This document shows, piece after piece, positions 42,237-50,800 of a DNA stretch of 64,000 nt. A program made the translations under genes and the position numbers. This DNA is from Christensenella tenuis. Lineage in GTDB: Bacteria > Bacillota > Clostridia > Christensenellales > Christensenellaceae. Location of the stretch: assembly GCF_014287795.1 (NCBI RefSeq), contig NZ_JACOON010000003.1:303130-367129 (forward strand), read 5' to 3'. Below the pieces are notes generated by a model, which was not told the origin of the DNA, did no database searches, and saw nothing but the letters and a program-made list of their open reading frames with translations. Each line of letters starts with the position of its first letter. The stretch's first letter is position 1.

Positions 42237-43271
42237 CTATATTCTTTCAAATATTCGGTCCTGCGCTAATTCTATATATTCCGGATTCAGCTCATATCCG
42301 ATATAATGCCGCCCATTTTTCTTGGCCACTTCCCCCGTTGTCCCAGTTCCTATGAATGGATCGAGTACGATCCCTCCTGTCGGAGTGCCCGCTATAATAC
42401 AAGGCTCGATCAATTTAGGAGGGAATGTCGCAAAATGCGCTTTTTTATATCCAACTGTCGCAACGGTCCATACGCTCCTTTTATTGCGCAAACCCGACTC
42501 ATTCGGTACGTTCCCATGGCTGTTTCGTGCCGCAGGAGTGCTGTTATGAAAACTCTTTGCGCCAGTATATGCTCCTCCGCCTCGAAATGTCCGTGAACTG
42601 CCCTTTCCAATAACCGCTTTCATTGGTCCGTTCTTTTTTCCCGGCACTCTTACCGATCCTCTCTGACGAGCAATGTCCTGCGCAAGTCTCGCGGCACTGC
42701 TTGCTGCTATCGGCTCTTTGACCGCATCCGCATTAAAATAGTATTTGCGCGACTTGGAAAATAAGAATATATATTCGTGGCTTTTTGTGCACCGGTCCCG
42801 TACACTTTCCGGCATCGGATTGGGTTTCGCCCATATAATATCCTGACGCAGATACCATCCGTCATCCCGCAAAGCGAATGCCAGCATCCACGGGATCCCG
42901 ATCATGTCTTTTGGCTTGACCGTTCCTCTGACGGTTCTGAGCCTTGTCACAGTGCTTCCGGGATCTGGAATATATGTTTCTTTTGACTTACTCTTATTCT
43001 TCCATGCTCCTTTTCCACTTCCTGCATAGCTGTCCGCTATGACGATCCAAAGTGTTCCCGTATCGCATAAAACACGTTTTACTTCACGGAATACTTCCGT
43101 TAATTTCTTTATATATTTTTCCGGCGTATTTTCAATCCCGATCTGGCCTTTCATACCGTAATCCCGCAGTCCATAATATGGCGGAGATGTTACACAGCAT
43201 TGTATTGACCGATCCGGTAATTCTTCAAGCCCCTTGCTCACATCTTTTTGATAAATAACATCAAGCTTCAT
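42237..43271 (-). CDS. Amino-group (N4/N6, beta-class) DNA methyltransferase
   Basis: The 344-residue protein starts at ATG 43271 (MKLDVIYQKD), with GGAGGG upstream; the in-frame sequence before it crosses a hairpin and lacks a ribosome-binding site. Catalytic motif IV is TSPPYYGLRDYG at residues 28-39, and the S-adenosylmethionine motif DPFIGTGTTGEVA is C-terminal, so the order is beta-class. SPPY-type enzymes methylate adenine N6 or cytosine N4. A mobile-looking target region (about 190-280) contains RTFRGGGAYTG. No cognate nuclease is nearby. Confidence 0.9.
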   Translation of the reverse strand: MKLDVIYQKDVSKGLEELPDRSIQCCVTSPPYYGLRDYGMKGQIGIENTPEKYIKKLTEVFREVKRVLCDTGTLWIVIADSYAGSGKGAWKNKSKSKETYIPDPGSTVTRLRTVRGTVKPKDMIGIPWMLAFALRDDGWYLRQDIIWAKPNPMPESVRDRCTKSHEYIFLFSKSRKYYFNADAVKEPIAASSAARLAQDIARQRGSVRVPGKKNGPMKAVIGKGSSRTFRGGGAYTGAKSFHNSTPAARNSHGNVPNESGLRNKRSVWTVATVGYKKAHFATFPPKLIEPCIIAGTPTGGIVLDPFIGTGTTGEVAKKNGRHYIGYELNPEYIELAQDRIFERI

Positions 43272-43349
43272 TTTCCCTCCTGATTGCTTAGATAACGCTG
43301 CTGCTCCGCAACACACGGCAACACCCTTATATTCTGTTTTTCCACATGA

Positions 43350-43378
43350 AAAACGGCTTGCTGTCAGCAAGCCGTTCT
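43350..43378. terminator. Strong bidirectional hairpin upstream of the methyltransferase
   Basis: AACGGCTTGCTGTCAGCAAGCCGTT (43,352-43,376) is a near-perfect 11-bp stem with A- and T-rich flanks. On the minus strand it lies between the structured element at 43.4-43.5 kb and the methylase gene, so it could end an upstream transcript or act as the expression platform of a switch. Confidence 0.7.
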
Positions 43379-43436
43379 TGACATTCATTAAACCGCACAA
43401 TACAATAAACATAGGGAATTTCCCTGAAAATATGAA

Positions 43437-43527
43437 AACGCAGCAGGTCCGGGGTGGTGACGCACCCCGGAACCCTGTATCAGGTGCCGCAACACCCTCT
43501 ACAATCCCTCTGGGGAGACACTGCGTT
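43437..43527. ncRNA. Candidate structured RNA, class unknown
   Basis: AACGCAG (43,437-43,443) pairs with CTGCGTT (43,521-43,527) and closes a 91-base unit. Inside is a long stem: CAGG, then CCGGGGTG, opposite CACCCCGG and CCTG with two bulged bases. After it come GGTG/CACC around CCGCAA and a CCC-tct-GGG hairpin. The fold is far more ordered than the AT-rich surroundings and no ORF uses it. It could be read on plus (leader of the 43.7-44.3 kb gene) or on minus (before a terminator and the methylase gene). I cannot match it to a named RNA family. Confidence 0.5.
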
Positions 43528-43667
43528 CAAATATCATTATACAATCCATCGGATTGTGTTTCAATGTAATTTTGATGCGCGAGGGTTTTGGTTTATATGC
43601 CAAGCACACTTCGCGCGTTTTTATATCCACGGGGAATTCCCAACCATTTCCAAAGGTGGTTGGGAAC

Positions 43668-44318
43668 GTGGAAACTTTAAATTATTACTTGTTTCAAGAC
43701 CGCGTGCTGCGAAAACAGACTCCCTCAACAATCGATGATATTTTTTCCTTTATCCAATTCTATGCTGTCCGGATGGGGGAAAAAAGTCATCTGCTCTACG
43801 AATATGTAGATGAACTGTTTCGCGCAGGCAACGCTACTTTTCTCTCCGACGCTGTTAATTCCGGTTTCAGCGCGGGCAGATATCTTCATTTTTTATGTGA
43901 AGAGATTGTTGAAAACACAATGTCCCCTGCCTCTTCCGATCTATATTATAAGACGCAGAATTTTGAACCTGTTTACAACTCTTTTCAAAACAAAAAAACA
44001 CGGATCGCCCTTTGTTACGTGATGTTGAACTCAACCTATTATCCGACCGCGCTCAAAAATTTTCAAGATGAGCAACGCCTAAAGATGAGTGAATTGGCTG
44101 ATCTGGAAAAGCTCGCCGATCTCTACCAGCAAATACGCGGCGTCGTTGGAGAAGAACCGATTTCGTATCTCACGAGTAACTTAAAAGGCCATTTGTTTTT
44201 CATACCATTATGCAAAGGCTTCCGGCAAGGATACCAGAACAGCTTTATGCTGACTTTAGGACAAATCGATCCTGAAACGGAAAAAACCATTGCCCAGTTA
44301 TGGCTTGAATCCTTATGA
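43668..44318 (+). CDS. Hypothetical protein, the only plus-strand gene in the ICE
   Basis: The frame is open from 43,554, but the best start is GTG 43668 (METLNYYLFQDRV), with AAAGGTGG about 10 bases upstream, giving 216 residues. The protein is largely helical and charged (YVDELFRAGNATFLSDAVNSG, YLHFLCEEIVENTMSP) with no known motif. The proposed GTG lies in the 3' arm of a hairpin (43,627-43,671), hinting at control of translation. It converges on the sortase gene and overlaps its end by 6 bases. Role unknown; the opposite orientation suggests an independent cargo or regulatory gene. Confidence 0.65.
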   Translation: METLNYYLFQDRVLRKQTPSTIDDIFSFIQFYAVRMGEKSHLLYEYVDELFRAGNATFLSDAVNSGFSAGRYLHFLCEEIVENTMSPASSDLYYKTQNFEPVYNSFQNKKTRIALCYVMLNSTYYPTALKNFQDEQRLKMSELADLEKLADLYQQIRGVVGEEPISYLTSNLKGHLFFIPLCKGFRQGYQNSFMLTLGQIDPETEKTIAQLWLESL

Positions 44319-44921
44319 CAGTTCGGCAGTCACCACATATTTTTGAGGTGCGTTGCCGGAATAATAAAACGGATAACAGGTCACCAATACCAATTTGCTG
44401 CTGTCCGCGGCATAAAACCGCAAAGCCGAATCGCTCTCCAATATTTGTATATCCGTTACTTCATAGGCATACCGTGTATCCTTACTTTCAAAAATCAGCT
44501 TTTCCCCTATTTCTATGTTTTCCAATATTCGAAACTGTGTATTTCTGTGTCCCATCAGCACACATGATCCCCGTTCCGGCGGAAGCGCTGAGCCCGGAAG
44601 CCATCCGATGCTTTCTTTCAATGTATGGGATTCAACATCGTTCCTTACCTCAAATCCTTGTTCCCGAATATATATTGTTCCGATGATTTCTTCCTTTTGT
44701 TCTTTCTGTTTTCTGCTTCGGTTTGTATTTGTATCTTCCTGTATTTCCGCGACCTCACTGGAGGATAAGACCGCTCCCTCCCTTCGCTCCTCTATGGTAA
44801 AAAGCGTCAAAAGCGGTATATCTGTTTCGCGGCTTTTCTGCGTACAGAACGGCGCTGTAAACAACCAGACGGTAAACATCCCGATCCCTACGGCAGCAAT
44901 CGCTTTCCAAACTCTTTTCAT
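44313..44921 (-). CDS. Sortase (class B/D-like)
   Basis: The 202-residue protein has an N-terminal membrane anchor (about 8-26) and a sortase domain with the catalytic His125 in MGHRNTQF and Cys182 in LVLVTCYPFYY. The residue that is usually arginine after the cysteine strand is lysine here (APQKYVV, Lys194). The gene follows the thioester/CnaB surface protein by 45 bases, so that protein is its natural substrate, either anchored to the wall or polymerised. Confidence 0.88.
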   Translation of the reverse strand: MKRVWKAIAAVGIGMFTVWLFTAPFCTQKSRETDIPLLTLFTIEERREGAVLSSSEVAEIQEDTNTNRSRKQKEQKEEIIGTIYIREQGFEVRNDVESHTLKESIGWLPGSALPPERGSCVLMGHRNTQFRILENIEIGEKLIFESKDTRYAYEVTDIQILESDSALRFYAADSSKLVLVTCYPFYYSGNAPQKYVVTAELS

Positions 44922-44966
44922 ACTATTTTTTCATGCATAAGGGAAGGCGGATGATTCCGCCATTCC

Positions 44967-47900
44967 CTATGCTTCCTTATCCTCCTTTTGCTTTTTTCTA
45001 TGCCGGATAATAATCAAAATCGGGATCCCTGCTCCTATACCGATCAGTAACGCAGCAATCAGCCTGTTATATTTGTCCGTATCTAATCCTAACTTTACCC
45101 ACGGAGAATTTTGAATGGCGATCTCTAATGGAGTCTTGTACGTATCCTTTTCCGTAACAGTAAATGCTGTCGGCGCTGCCGGGAAATATCCCTCCGGTAT
45201 AATCGCTTCCTCTAACCAGTATTCTGCATTAGGTAGTTCTAATATCAAAAGTTTTCCATTTTCATCGGTCATCAAAGTCGTTTCCTTCCCGTTGGGATCA
45301 TAGCGGTAGACTCCTTCATCCGCCTTTGTAAACGGCAGAATACTCTGCAGGAAACCTGCCTTTTTCACCGCAAATCCAGCTCCTGCAAGAGGCTCTCCCC
45401 TTTCATTTATTTTGCTCACCCTCACGCCTGTTGGCTGATTCTCTATCCGGTATTCAAAGGACTGATGTTCCGCGTCGAGGATAAAATGGTATTCTTCACC
45501 CGACAGGACAAATCCCTCCTTTGTTTCTTTTTCACGCAGGATGAATTCTTCTTTGAAAGGCAGCCACCCGCTTTCTCCACGTCCGTTTTGATCGGTCTCA
45601 AAAACGCTTACCGTATTTCCTTCACTATCTGCTACTTCAAATACGATTCCATCCAGCTTCCGTTTCGTATCCGATGCATCTGTTTTTATAACGGAAATCT
45701 TTCCACGTAGCATCTTATTCAAAACAGGCTCTGTGACAAGAGAATTATCTGTAAAATCTGCATCCTCCTGATTAGAGGCTGTGACGTCAACCGGAAATGC
45801 AGTGTCTGTAAGTTCATATTGCTCCGTTGGCGCTTTCAATTCTTTCAAATAATAATTTGCCAGTGGGATATCTACGTTTGTTTCCGCGAATCCGTTCTCG
45901 TCTGTCTCAAGGATGTCTACAAGCCCATCTGCCGGTATGATCTCCTTGATATCTTCCGCAGCATATAATCCGAATACAAACCCGGATCCTGCCCCTGTGT
46001 AGAACATGCCGCCGCTGAAATGTTCCGCGCGTTTTTGGAGCTGCACATGACCTTTTTGCCGTTGATTTTCAAGCGATACCGTCTCGGTTACAATGGGGGT
46101 GATCTGATCCGCATAGGATAGTGTCACTTCGTGCGGTGTGCGGTCGAGTATAAAGTCTCCCTCAACGCTTTCCTCGATAACGGTATATTTCCCAAGGGGT
46201 AATTCCTTACTTTCCCCATGACCGCCGGTAACAGAGATCTCGTCTGCCTTTTGTCCCTGTTCATAATACACGGTCCCGTCCGGCGCTCCTATATTCTCCG
46301 CGGCATATACACTGAATACGGCATTTAAACCCTCCTTTTCATATATAGGGAGATAGCGCGTTCCATACTCTGTTTCCTCTGTCTCTGCTCCTGTCAGCGC
46401 TTCTCCACATTTTTCAATAACGATTTTCCCTTTAGCAGCCGTATTAGGAAACTCTACTGTAATGACGCGCCCAACCGCTTCATTCTCCGATACATGAAAT
46501 GGAAGCGGCGTACCATTCAGCAAATATGGCGCGCCTGCTGCTGTCTCATACAAGGTATAATCTCCTTCTGCAAGTGTGCCCGGCAGATATAGAGTGCCGG
46601 ACCCATCCGTGGTGAATTCAGAGATCGTATGTGGTTGCGGATAAAGCACTTCAAAGCTCACTTCGTTTCCCTGACTGTCCTCAATACGGAATGTATTTCC
46701 GGCAACCGGTGTTCGCTTTCCTGTCTCAGCATCTGTCTTAATGATCTGCAGCATCAGCTCGACAGCTTTATTTTCCAAGATATATGAATAAGTCTTTTCA
46801 TTTTCAGATACAAATACGTCAAACGGCTCAACTTTCAAATATCCTTCATTTGCGTCGCCGCTTTTTTCCGAAACGGTATAGGTCCCATAAGGCAAAGCCG
46901 GGGAGGTCGCTTTCCCATTCTCATCTGTCTCCATCACGGCCGTTAATTCTCCGGTAGATTTCAGTCTGATCTCAAACTCTACACCGGCGAGCGGCGGCTT
47001 GATATCCGGATCGGGATCGGAGCCGCCCGCAAGCTCGTGTTCTCCAAATTTTACAATACTGATATATCCCTTTTTTACAGTATTCCGAACAGCCGTATCT
47101 TTCACTTCGACGGTCATATCCGCTTCCGTCAGCTCCACCGTTACAGGATCCGGGTTCAGCAAGTACCCTTCCGGAACAGGTTCTTTTTCGTAAATAAAAT
47201 ACGTCCCGAGGGGCAGTTCCTTAGACGTCACGGTTTGCGTCCCCTTTGCGGAAAGTGTATCCACCACCGTTCCATTGTTATCTTGGATCTCATAATGCGC
47301 GTTATATAGCGTAGCGTCTCCCTGCGGCTCATTCCCTGTTTCAGCATCCTGTTTTGTGATCCTGATCCTTGCAAATGCCGGAGTCGTGAATTGGAGGTTT
47401 CCTTTTCCGGCCGGATGATAGCCTCCGCTGCTGATCGAGATGAGATCCTGAGTATCCGGATCATCTGTTACATACAGAAAAATATTCGGCGTCACTCGAT
47501 TGTCTGCCCCATTAGCCGTTATACTGAAGCTCTTATTTCCATTTCCGGAGGCCGGGATCTTAAAAGTGAGCAGATCCCCATCTGCTCCGGTAAATCCTTC
47601 CACAGTCGTCCCTGCCGGTAACGCGCTTCGGTCAAGTGTATAGCCGCCGCTGCAATTTTCAAGTATGACTTTTGTCTGTCCGGTAAAATATCCGCCCTCA
47701 TACTTCATTTCCATAGACGCGGGCGAGAAGTTTACCCGATGCATCATAGGCTGCATACCACGCGCGTATTCGAGAAGTGTATCAGCCCAAGCAAGGACAT
47801 GTTCGTGTCCGCTGACCGCGCGCAGATTATTGGGATTATCCCGCCTGTTCGTAAATCCCCAGAAATTCGGATCACCCTGCTCTGTCAGCCAAAAGCGGAT

Positions 47901-48296
47901 CGCATTGGCGGTCGCATATCGTGCTTCATCGTCTGTTAGGTTATCTGATTTATTGCATGGATATCCATATTCCAGTATGATCTGGAGGCCTACCAGCGTG
48001 CGGGTATCATACCAATCCGAAAGCTCTGCTTCTTCATAAGGGATCCAACTGTGCGGGGAACTCATTTTATGCTGCAGGCAATATGCTATCTCACCTGTTT
48101 CTACGATATAATGGCGCGGAGTTTTGAGTTTTTCCCACTGTCCACTGCTGTTCAAATATTCAAAATATCTCGGCGTAGCGTCATCCGGATCGGATTCTAT
48201 TGTAACCCGGTCCATTGCCGATGCGGTAAGCGGCATACAAAACGAGGCGGCAATCACTACCGCCAATAACAACGCATAGATTCTTTTTTGCTTCAC
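44967..48296 (-). CDS. Thioester-domain adhesin with multiple CnaB repeats
   Basis: The 1109-residue protein has a signal peptide (cleavage near 28), then a thioester domain with Cys73 in IAYCLQHK and Gln140 in WLTEQGDPNFW as the likely cross-link. About seven CnaB/SpaA-like beta domains follow, recognised by repeated E-K/E-xxAPxGY-type ends (YEKEPVPEGYLL, SEKSGDANEGYLK, KELKAPTEQYEL, REKETKEGFVL, EEAIIPEGYFP). A C-terminal membrane helix and the tail RHRKKQKEDKEA complete it. I see no clear LPXTG before the helix. It is probably the ICE's host-surface or mating adhesin. Confidence 0.88.
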   Translation of the reverse strand: MKQKRIYALLLAVVIAASFCMPLTASAMDRVTIESDPDDATPRYFEYLNSSGQWEKLKTPRHYIVETGEIAYCLQHKMSSPHSWIPYEEAELSDWYDTRTLVGLQIILEYGYPCNKSDNLTDDEARYATANAIRFWLTEQGDPNFWGFTNRRDNPNNLRAVSGHEHVLAWADTLLEYARGMQPMMHRVNFSPASMEMKYEGGYFTGQTKVILENCSGGYTLDRSALPAGTTVEGFTGADGDLLTFKIPASGNGNKSFSITANGADNRVTPNIFLYVTDDPDTQDLISISSGGYHPAGKGNLQFTTPAFARIRITKQDAETGNEPQGDATLYNAHYEIQDNNGTVVDTLSAKGTQTVTSKELPLGTYFIYEKEPVPEGYLLNPDPVTVELTEADMTVEVKDTAVRNTVKKGYISIVKFGEHELAGGSDPDPDIKPPLAGVEFEIRLKSTGELTAVMETDENGKATSPALPYGTYTVSEKSGDANEGYLKVEPFDVFVSENEKTYSYILENKAVELMLQIIKTDAETGKRTPVAGNTFRIEDSQGNEVSFEVLYPQPHTISEFTTDGSGTLYLPGTLAEGDYTLYETAAGAPYLLNGTPLPFHVSENEAVGRVITVEFPNTAAKGKIVIEKCGEALTGAETEETEYGTRYLPIYEKEGLNAVFSVYAAENIGAPDGTVYYEQGQKADEISVTGGHGESKELPLGKYTVIEESVEGDFILDRTPHEVTLSYADQITPIVTETVSLENQRQKGHVQLQKRAEHFSGGMFYTGAGSGFVFGLYAAEDIKEIIPADGLVDILETDENGFAETNVDIPLANYYLKELKAPTEQYELTDTAFPVDVTASNQEDADFTDNSLVTEPVLNKMLRGKISVIKTDASDTKRKLDGIVFEVADSEGNTVSVFETDQNGRGESGWLPFKEEFILREKETKEGFVLSGEEYHFILDAEHQSFEYRIENQPTGVRVSKINERGEPLAGAGFAVKKAGFLQSILPFTKADEGVYRYDPNGKETTLMTDENGKLLILELPNAEYWLEEAIIPEGYFPAAPTAFTVTEKDTYKTPLEIAIQNSPWVKLGLDTDKYNRLIAALLIGIGAGIPILIIIRHRKKQKEDKEA

Positions 48297-48340
48297 AATG
48301 TTCTCCTCCTCACATTATATGATTTTATCCTGCCAAAGGC

Positions 48341-48922
48341 TTAAAGCTCCATCTCTTCCATATTCTGCACGGGACTATTCTCAAAATGCCACCCGTATAC
48401 TTTCCCGATCTCATCTCCTAACCGTCTTGTATACCATACTGTTTCCTTCGTATGGTCTTTTCCGCGTAATATTTTCTGTTGCAACTCGTAAATCTGTTCT
48501 TCTGTAATATTTTCCGCTAAAGCGCGGTATAAGTAATGATTCGTACCGTCATGGTGATGGGCGTCGCAGCGGAGATCTCCTTCTTCGTCCACATACCATG
48601 TATTCATATCACAGTCTGAATACAGGCAGTCCCAGATATTCCCGCTTTCGATCATCATGTATCCCTCGCGCCGCCCGTACCAAAGCCCAAGATCTCCAAA
48701 CGCAATGATGGGCTGTTTCATCTGTATATTCAGATCAATGCGCGCATCTTCAAGATACCCGTTATTGATCTCATACATTCTAATGATGCGTTCTTCATCG
48801 GTCATGTCCGGATATTCCGCTTCCAAGTCCGACTTCCAGTCCGCTTCATAGTCCAGAGCATAGTCGCTCCAGATGATATGGCGCAGCTCCTGCTCACCCG
48901 GTATATTCTTATATTGTTCCAT
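48341..48922 (-). CDS. Hypothetical polyvalent-type ICE protein
   Basis: The 193-residue, strongly acidic protein starts at ATG 48922 (MEQYKNIPGEQEL), with AAGGGG upstream. Conserved-looking parts are HIIWSDYALDYEADWKSDL, EINNGYLEDARIDLNI and IIAFGDLGLWYGRREGYMMI. Proteins with the IWSDxALD start are widespread in Clostridial ICEs and their function is unknown. It lies just upstream of the adhesin gene, preceded by a T-tailed hairpin. Confidence 0.65.
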   Translation of the reverse strand: MEQYKNIPGEQELRHIIWSDYALDYEADWKSDLEAEYPDMTDEERIIRMYEINNGYLEDARIDLNIQMKQPIIAFGDLGLWYGRREGYMMIESGNIWDCLYSDCDMNTWYVDEEGDLRCDAHHHDGTNHYLYRALAENITEEQIYELQQKILRGKDHTKETVWYTRRLGDEIGKVYGWHFENSPVQNMEEMEL

Positions 48923-48945
48923 TGATTTCCCCTTTCTTTTCAAAA

Positions 48946-48974
48946 GAAAAACGCCTGCAGTGCAGACGTTTTTC
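48946..48974. terminator. Bidirectional T-tailed hairpin before the 48.3-48.9 kb gene
   Basis: AACGCCTGC and GCAGACGTT pair around AGT, with an A run on the left and a T run on the right, so it can terminate on either strand. It lies between the lipoprotein gene and the hypothetical gene. Confidence 0.7.
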
Positions 48975-48989
48975 CCAACTATTTATATC

Positions 48990-49751
48990 TTATCCGGCTT
49001 CCACGATCGTATATCTCGTTCCGTTGTACTTGACAGAAGCAACATATAATGTACTGTAGTTTCCCTGTCCGATCTCCGAAGCATGTGTTGCTGAAAAAAT
49101 CCCCATCGTTTTTCCTCCGTCATTTGATCTCGATACCGACCGACGGCTGCTTGCTCCCCATATACTTCCCGCGCGTGCCATTTCTTCCACCTCTTCTTCC
49201 AGTCCTCCGCTTCCGCCGTAGGAAAGGGCAGGCAGACCATACAACGCCCTTACTTCATTTACTCCCTCGCAAACCGCATTGCCATAGGAGTTGCCTGCCC
49301 ATTCAAATACCGGTTCCGGTTCAGGTGTTGGAGTTGGCGTCGGAGTAGGTTCAGGCACTGGCTCTGATACGCTTGTCGCTTCCGGTGATTCCGTCGATAT
49401 AGGCGCATTTGGTTTCTGGATTGCCTCATTATCTTTTGCCGGACTGCTTGCGTGGCCTCCTCCCGTCTTGTTGGTATCCGGCTTTTTTTCTCTGCTGTTC
49501 GTTTTGGAAGAAGCTGTGGCTGGCGCGACTTCCTTACTGTCTTTTTGCTCTGTATCTACTATTGTGGCAGCACTCGCCTGCGGCGTTTGCGCTGCTGCTT
49601 CGGACGGTTGCATACTTTCTTCCGCTTGCACAGCCGTCAATGTTGCAGTTGCTTCCCTTTCTCCATTTTGTGGTCCGCAGGCTGTAAGGATTGCAAAAGA
49701 TCCGGCTGCCAGGATGAGAACTGCCGCTCGTTTGAAATGATTCTTTTTCAT
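48990..49751 (-). CDS. Lipoprotein with CAP-like C-terminal domain
   Basis: The 253-residue protein starts at ATG 49751 (MKKNHFKRAAV), with AAGGAGG upstream. The lipobox LTACG gives a lipid-anchored Cys at about residue 25. A long Ser/Thr/Pro/Glu linker with a run of alternating Thr-Pro (about 135-160) leads to a globular end (VCEGVNEVRALYGLPALSY, TMGIFSATHASEIGQGNYST) that resembles a short SCP/CAP domain. It sits at the outer membrane face and may bind or process envelope material. The domain is shorter than usual, so the family call is tentative. Confidence 0.65.
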   Translation of the reverse strand: MKKNHFKRAAVLILAAGSFAILTACGPQNGEREATATLTAVQAEESMQPSEAAAQTPQASAATIVDTEQKDSKEVAPATASSKTNSREKKPDTNKTGGGHASSPAKDNEAIQKPNAPISTESPEATSVSEPVPEPTPTPTPTPEPEPVFEWAGNSYGNAVCEGVNEVRALYGLPALSYGGSGGLEEEVEEMARAGSIWGASSRRSVSRSNDGGKTMGIFSATHASEIGQGNYSTLYVASVKYNGTRYTIVEAG

Positions 49752-49827
49752 CAGATTTTCCTCCTTGAGTTTGATACTCAAATCGTAAGGCCGCCGCATC
49801 CGGTTTGTCCAATTTTGAGCATCATTT

Positions 49828-49983
49828 TTATAGTACAAGCTGTGTAAGAAGAAGAAAGCTTGTTAGAACGGCCATTGCAATTCCTGCATTCCTGTTCCGC
49901 TTATTTCCCGTTTTCCAATATCTATTAAATAGCAAAGCAGAAAAAATTCCTCCCAATAGAAGCATAATGCTTGAAACAAACAT
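49828..49983 (-). CDS. Small membrane protein
   Basis: The 51-residue protein starts at ATG 49983 (MFVSSIMLLLGGIF), with GGGAGGG upstream; the longer frame before it overlaps a terminator hairpin. It has two membrane segments (about 3-18 and 33-50) separated by a basic loop (RYWKTGNKRNRNAG). I do not recognise it. It precedes the lipoprotein gene. Confidence 0.55.
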   Translation of the reverse strand: MFVSSIMLLLGGIFSALLFNRYWKTGNKRNRNAGIAMAVLTSFLLLTQLVL

Positions 49984-50022
49984 CAAAATCCCTCCCCAAT
50001 ATGAATACAACCGATCTAAAAT

Positions 50023-50046
50023 AAAAAACACATGATTTCTCATGTG
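50023..50046 (-). terminator. Terminator after the 50.1-50.7 kb gene
   Basis: CACATGA and TCATGTG pair around GAAA on the minus strand, followed by six T. Confidence 0.8.
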
Positions 50047-50087
50047 CTTTTGGCATGAATATATATACTACTTGCTACTTGATTTTC

Positions 50088-50693
50088 TTATAGATATCTC
50101 TTTCCAAGCATCCAGAGATATTGATCTATTTCTTTATAAGTATACTTCATAAGTCCAAAACGTTCTTTGAATCGATCAATAATACTTTTAAATTTACTAT
50201 ATTCCCCTTTTAAGACCTTTCTTTGGAAGCTTTTCTGTGATTGCTCATCTTTAAGCTCGTCTTTAAAATACCATAAAGCACTATCCACATTGTTGTCGTA
50301 AATCGGATAGGCCGATGGATTATGAAAATGGCAATACTTGGTCGCAAACGAGTATAGTGTTCTTGGCTTTCCATTTCCGAAGGGTACCTTCTTTATTGTA
50401 TCAATCGCTTCTGTCTTACCCTCTACAAGTAAATCATCCAAGTTCTGTTGATTACAGATATGTTCTGCTACTCGAGAAACTGCGTAAATTTGTGTCGTAT
50501 ATAAAGCGTTCAAGACGATTACCTTTATTTTAACAGTCGCTACATCTTTATTGCCTTTATTCTCTGAAAAGATTTTTTCCAATATTCGATCACCTAACTC
50601 ATACTCCCTATGCTGCTTCCATTGTTCTAAATATTTTTCTACTTCAGCTTCACATGGAATAGGTATATCAAAAACTTTTTTCATATCAACCAT
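50088..50693 (-). CDS. Hypothetical protein with a YSFATKYCxFHNPxAYPIYD motif
   Basis: The 201-residue protein is helical with a conserved-looking centre: TIKKVPFGNGKPRTLYSFATK, YCHFHNPSAYPIYDNNVD. Similar proteins are found scattered near phage-defence and restriction loci, but I know no activity. AT content here is higher than in its neighbours, and the gene has its own terminator, so it may be a recent arrival in the ICE. Confidence 0.6.
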   Translation of the reverse strand: MVDMKKVFDIPIPCEAEVEKYLEQWKQHREYELGDRILEKIFSENKGNKDVATVKIKVIVLNALYTTQIYAVSRVAEHICNQQNLDDLLVEGKTEAIDTIKKVPFGNGKPRTLYSFATKYCHFHNPSAYPIYDNNVDSALWYFKDELKDEQSQKSFQRKVLKGEYSKFKSIIDRFKERFGLMKYTYKEIDQYLWMLGKRYL

Positions 50694-50800
50694 TCTCCCT
50701 TTTATTATCTTTCAATGCATTAGCTCAAACCCTTTAATATTTACTGTAGCATATCGCACATTTGTATCAAAAACAAATATATTTTCCCATTTTGCATTTT

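Noticed and set aside
43437..43527. Identity of the structured element as SRP RNA, a known riboswitch or a twister ribozyme
   Set aside because: CAGGTCCGG and the CTGGGGA-like hairpin are suggestive in isolation, but the conserved loops of those families are not in the right order or spacing. Left as unclassified.
44967..45150. LPXTG sorting signal in the CnaB adhesin
   Set aside because: I looked for LPXTG-like, NPXTN-like and LPNTA-like strings before the C-terminal helix and found none, so it is not annotated despite the adjacent sortase.
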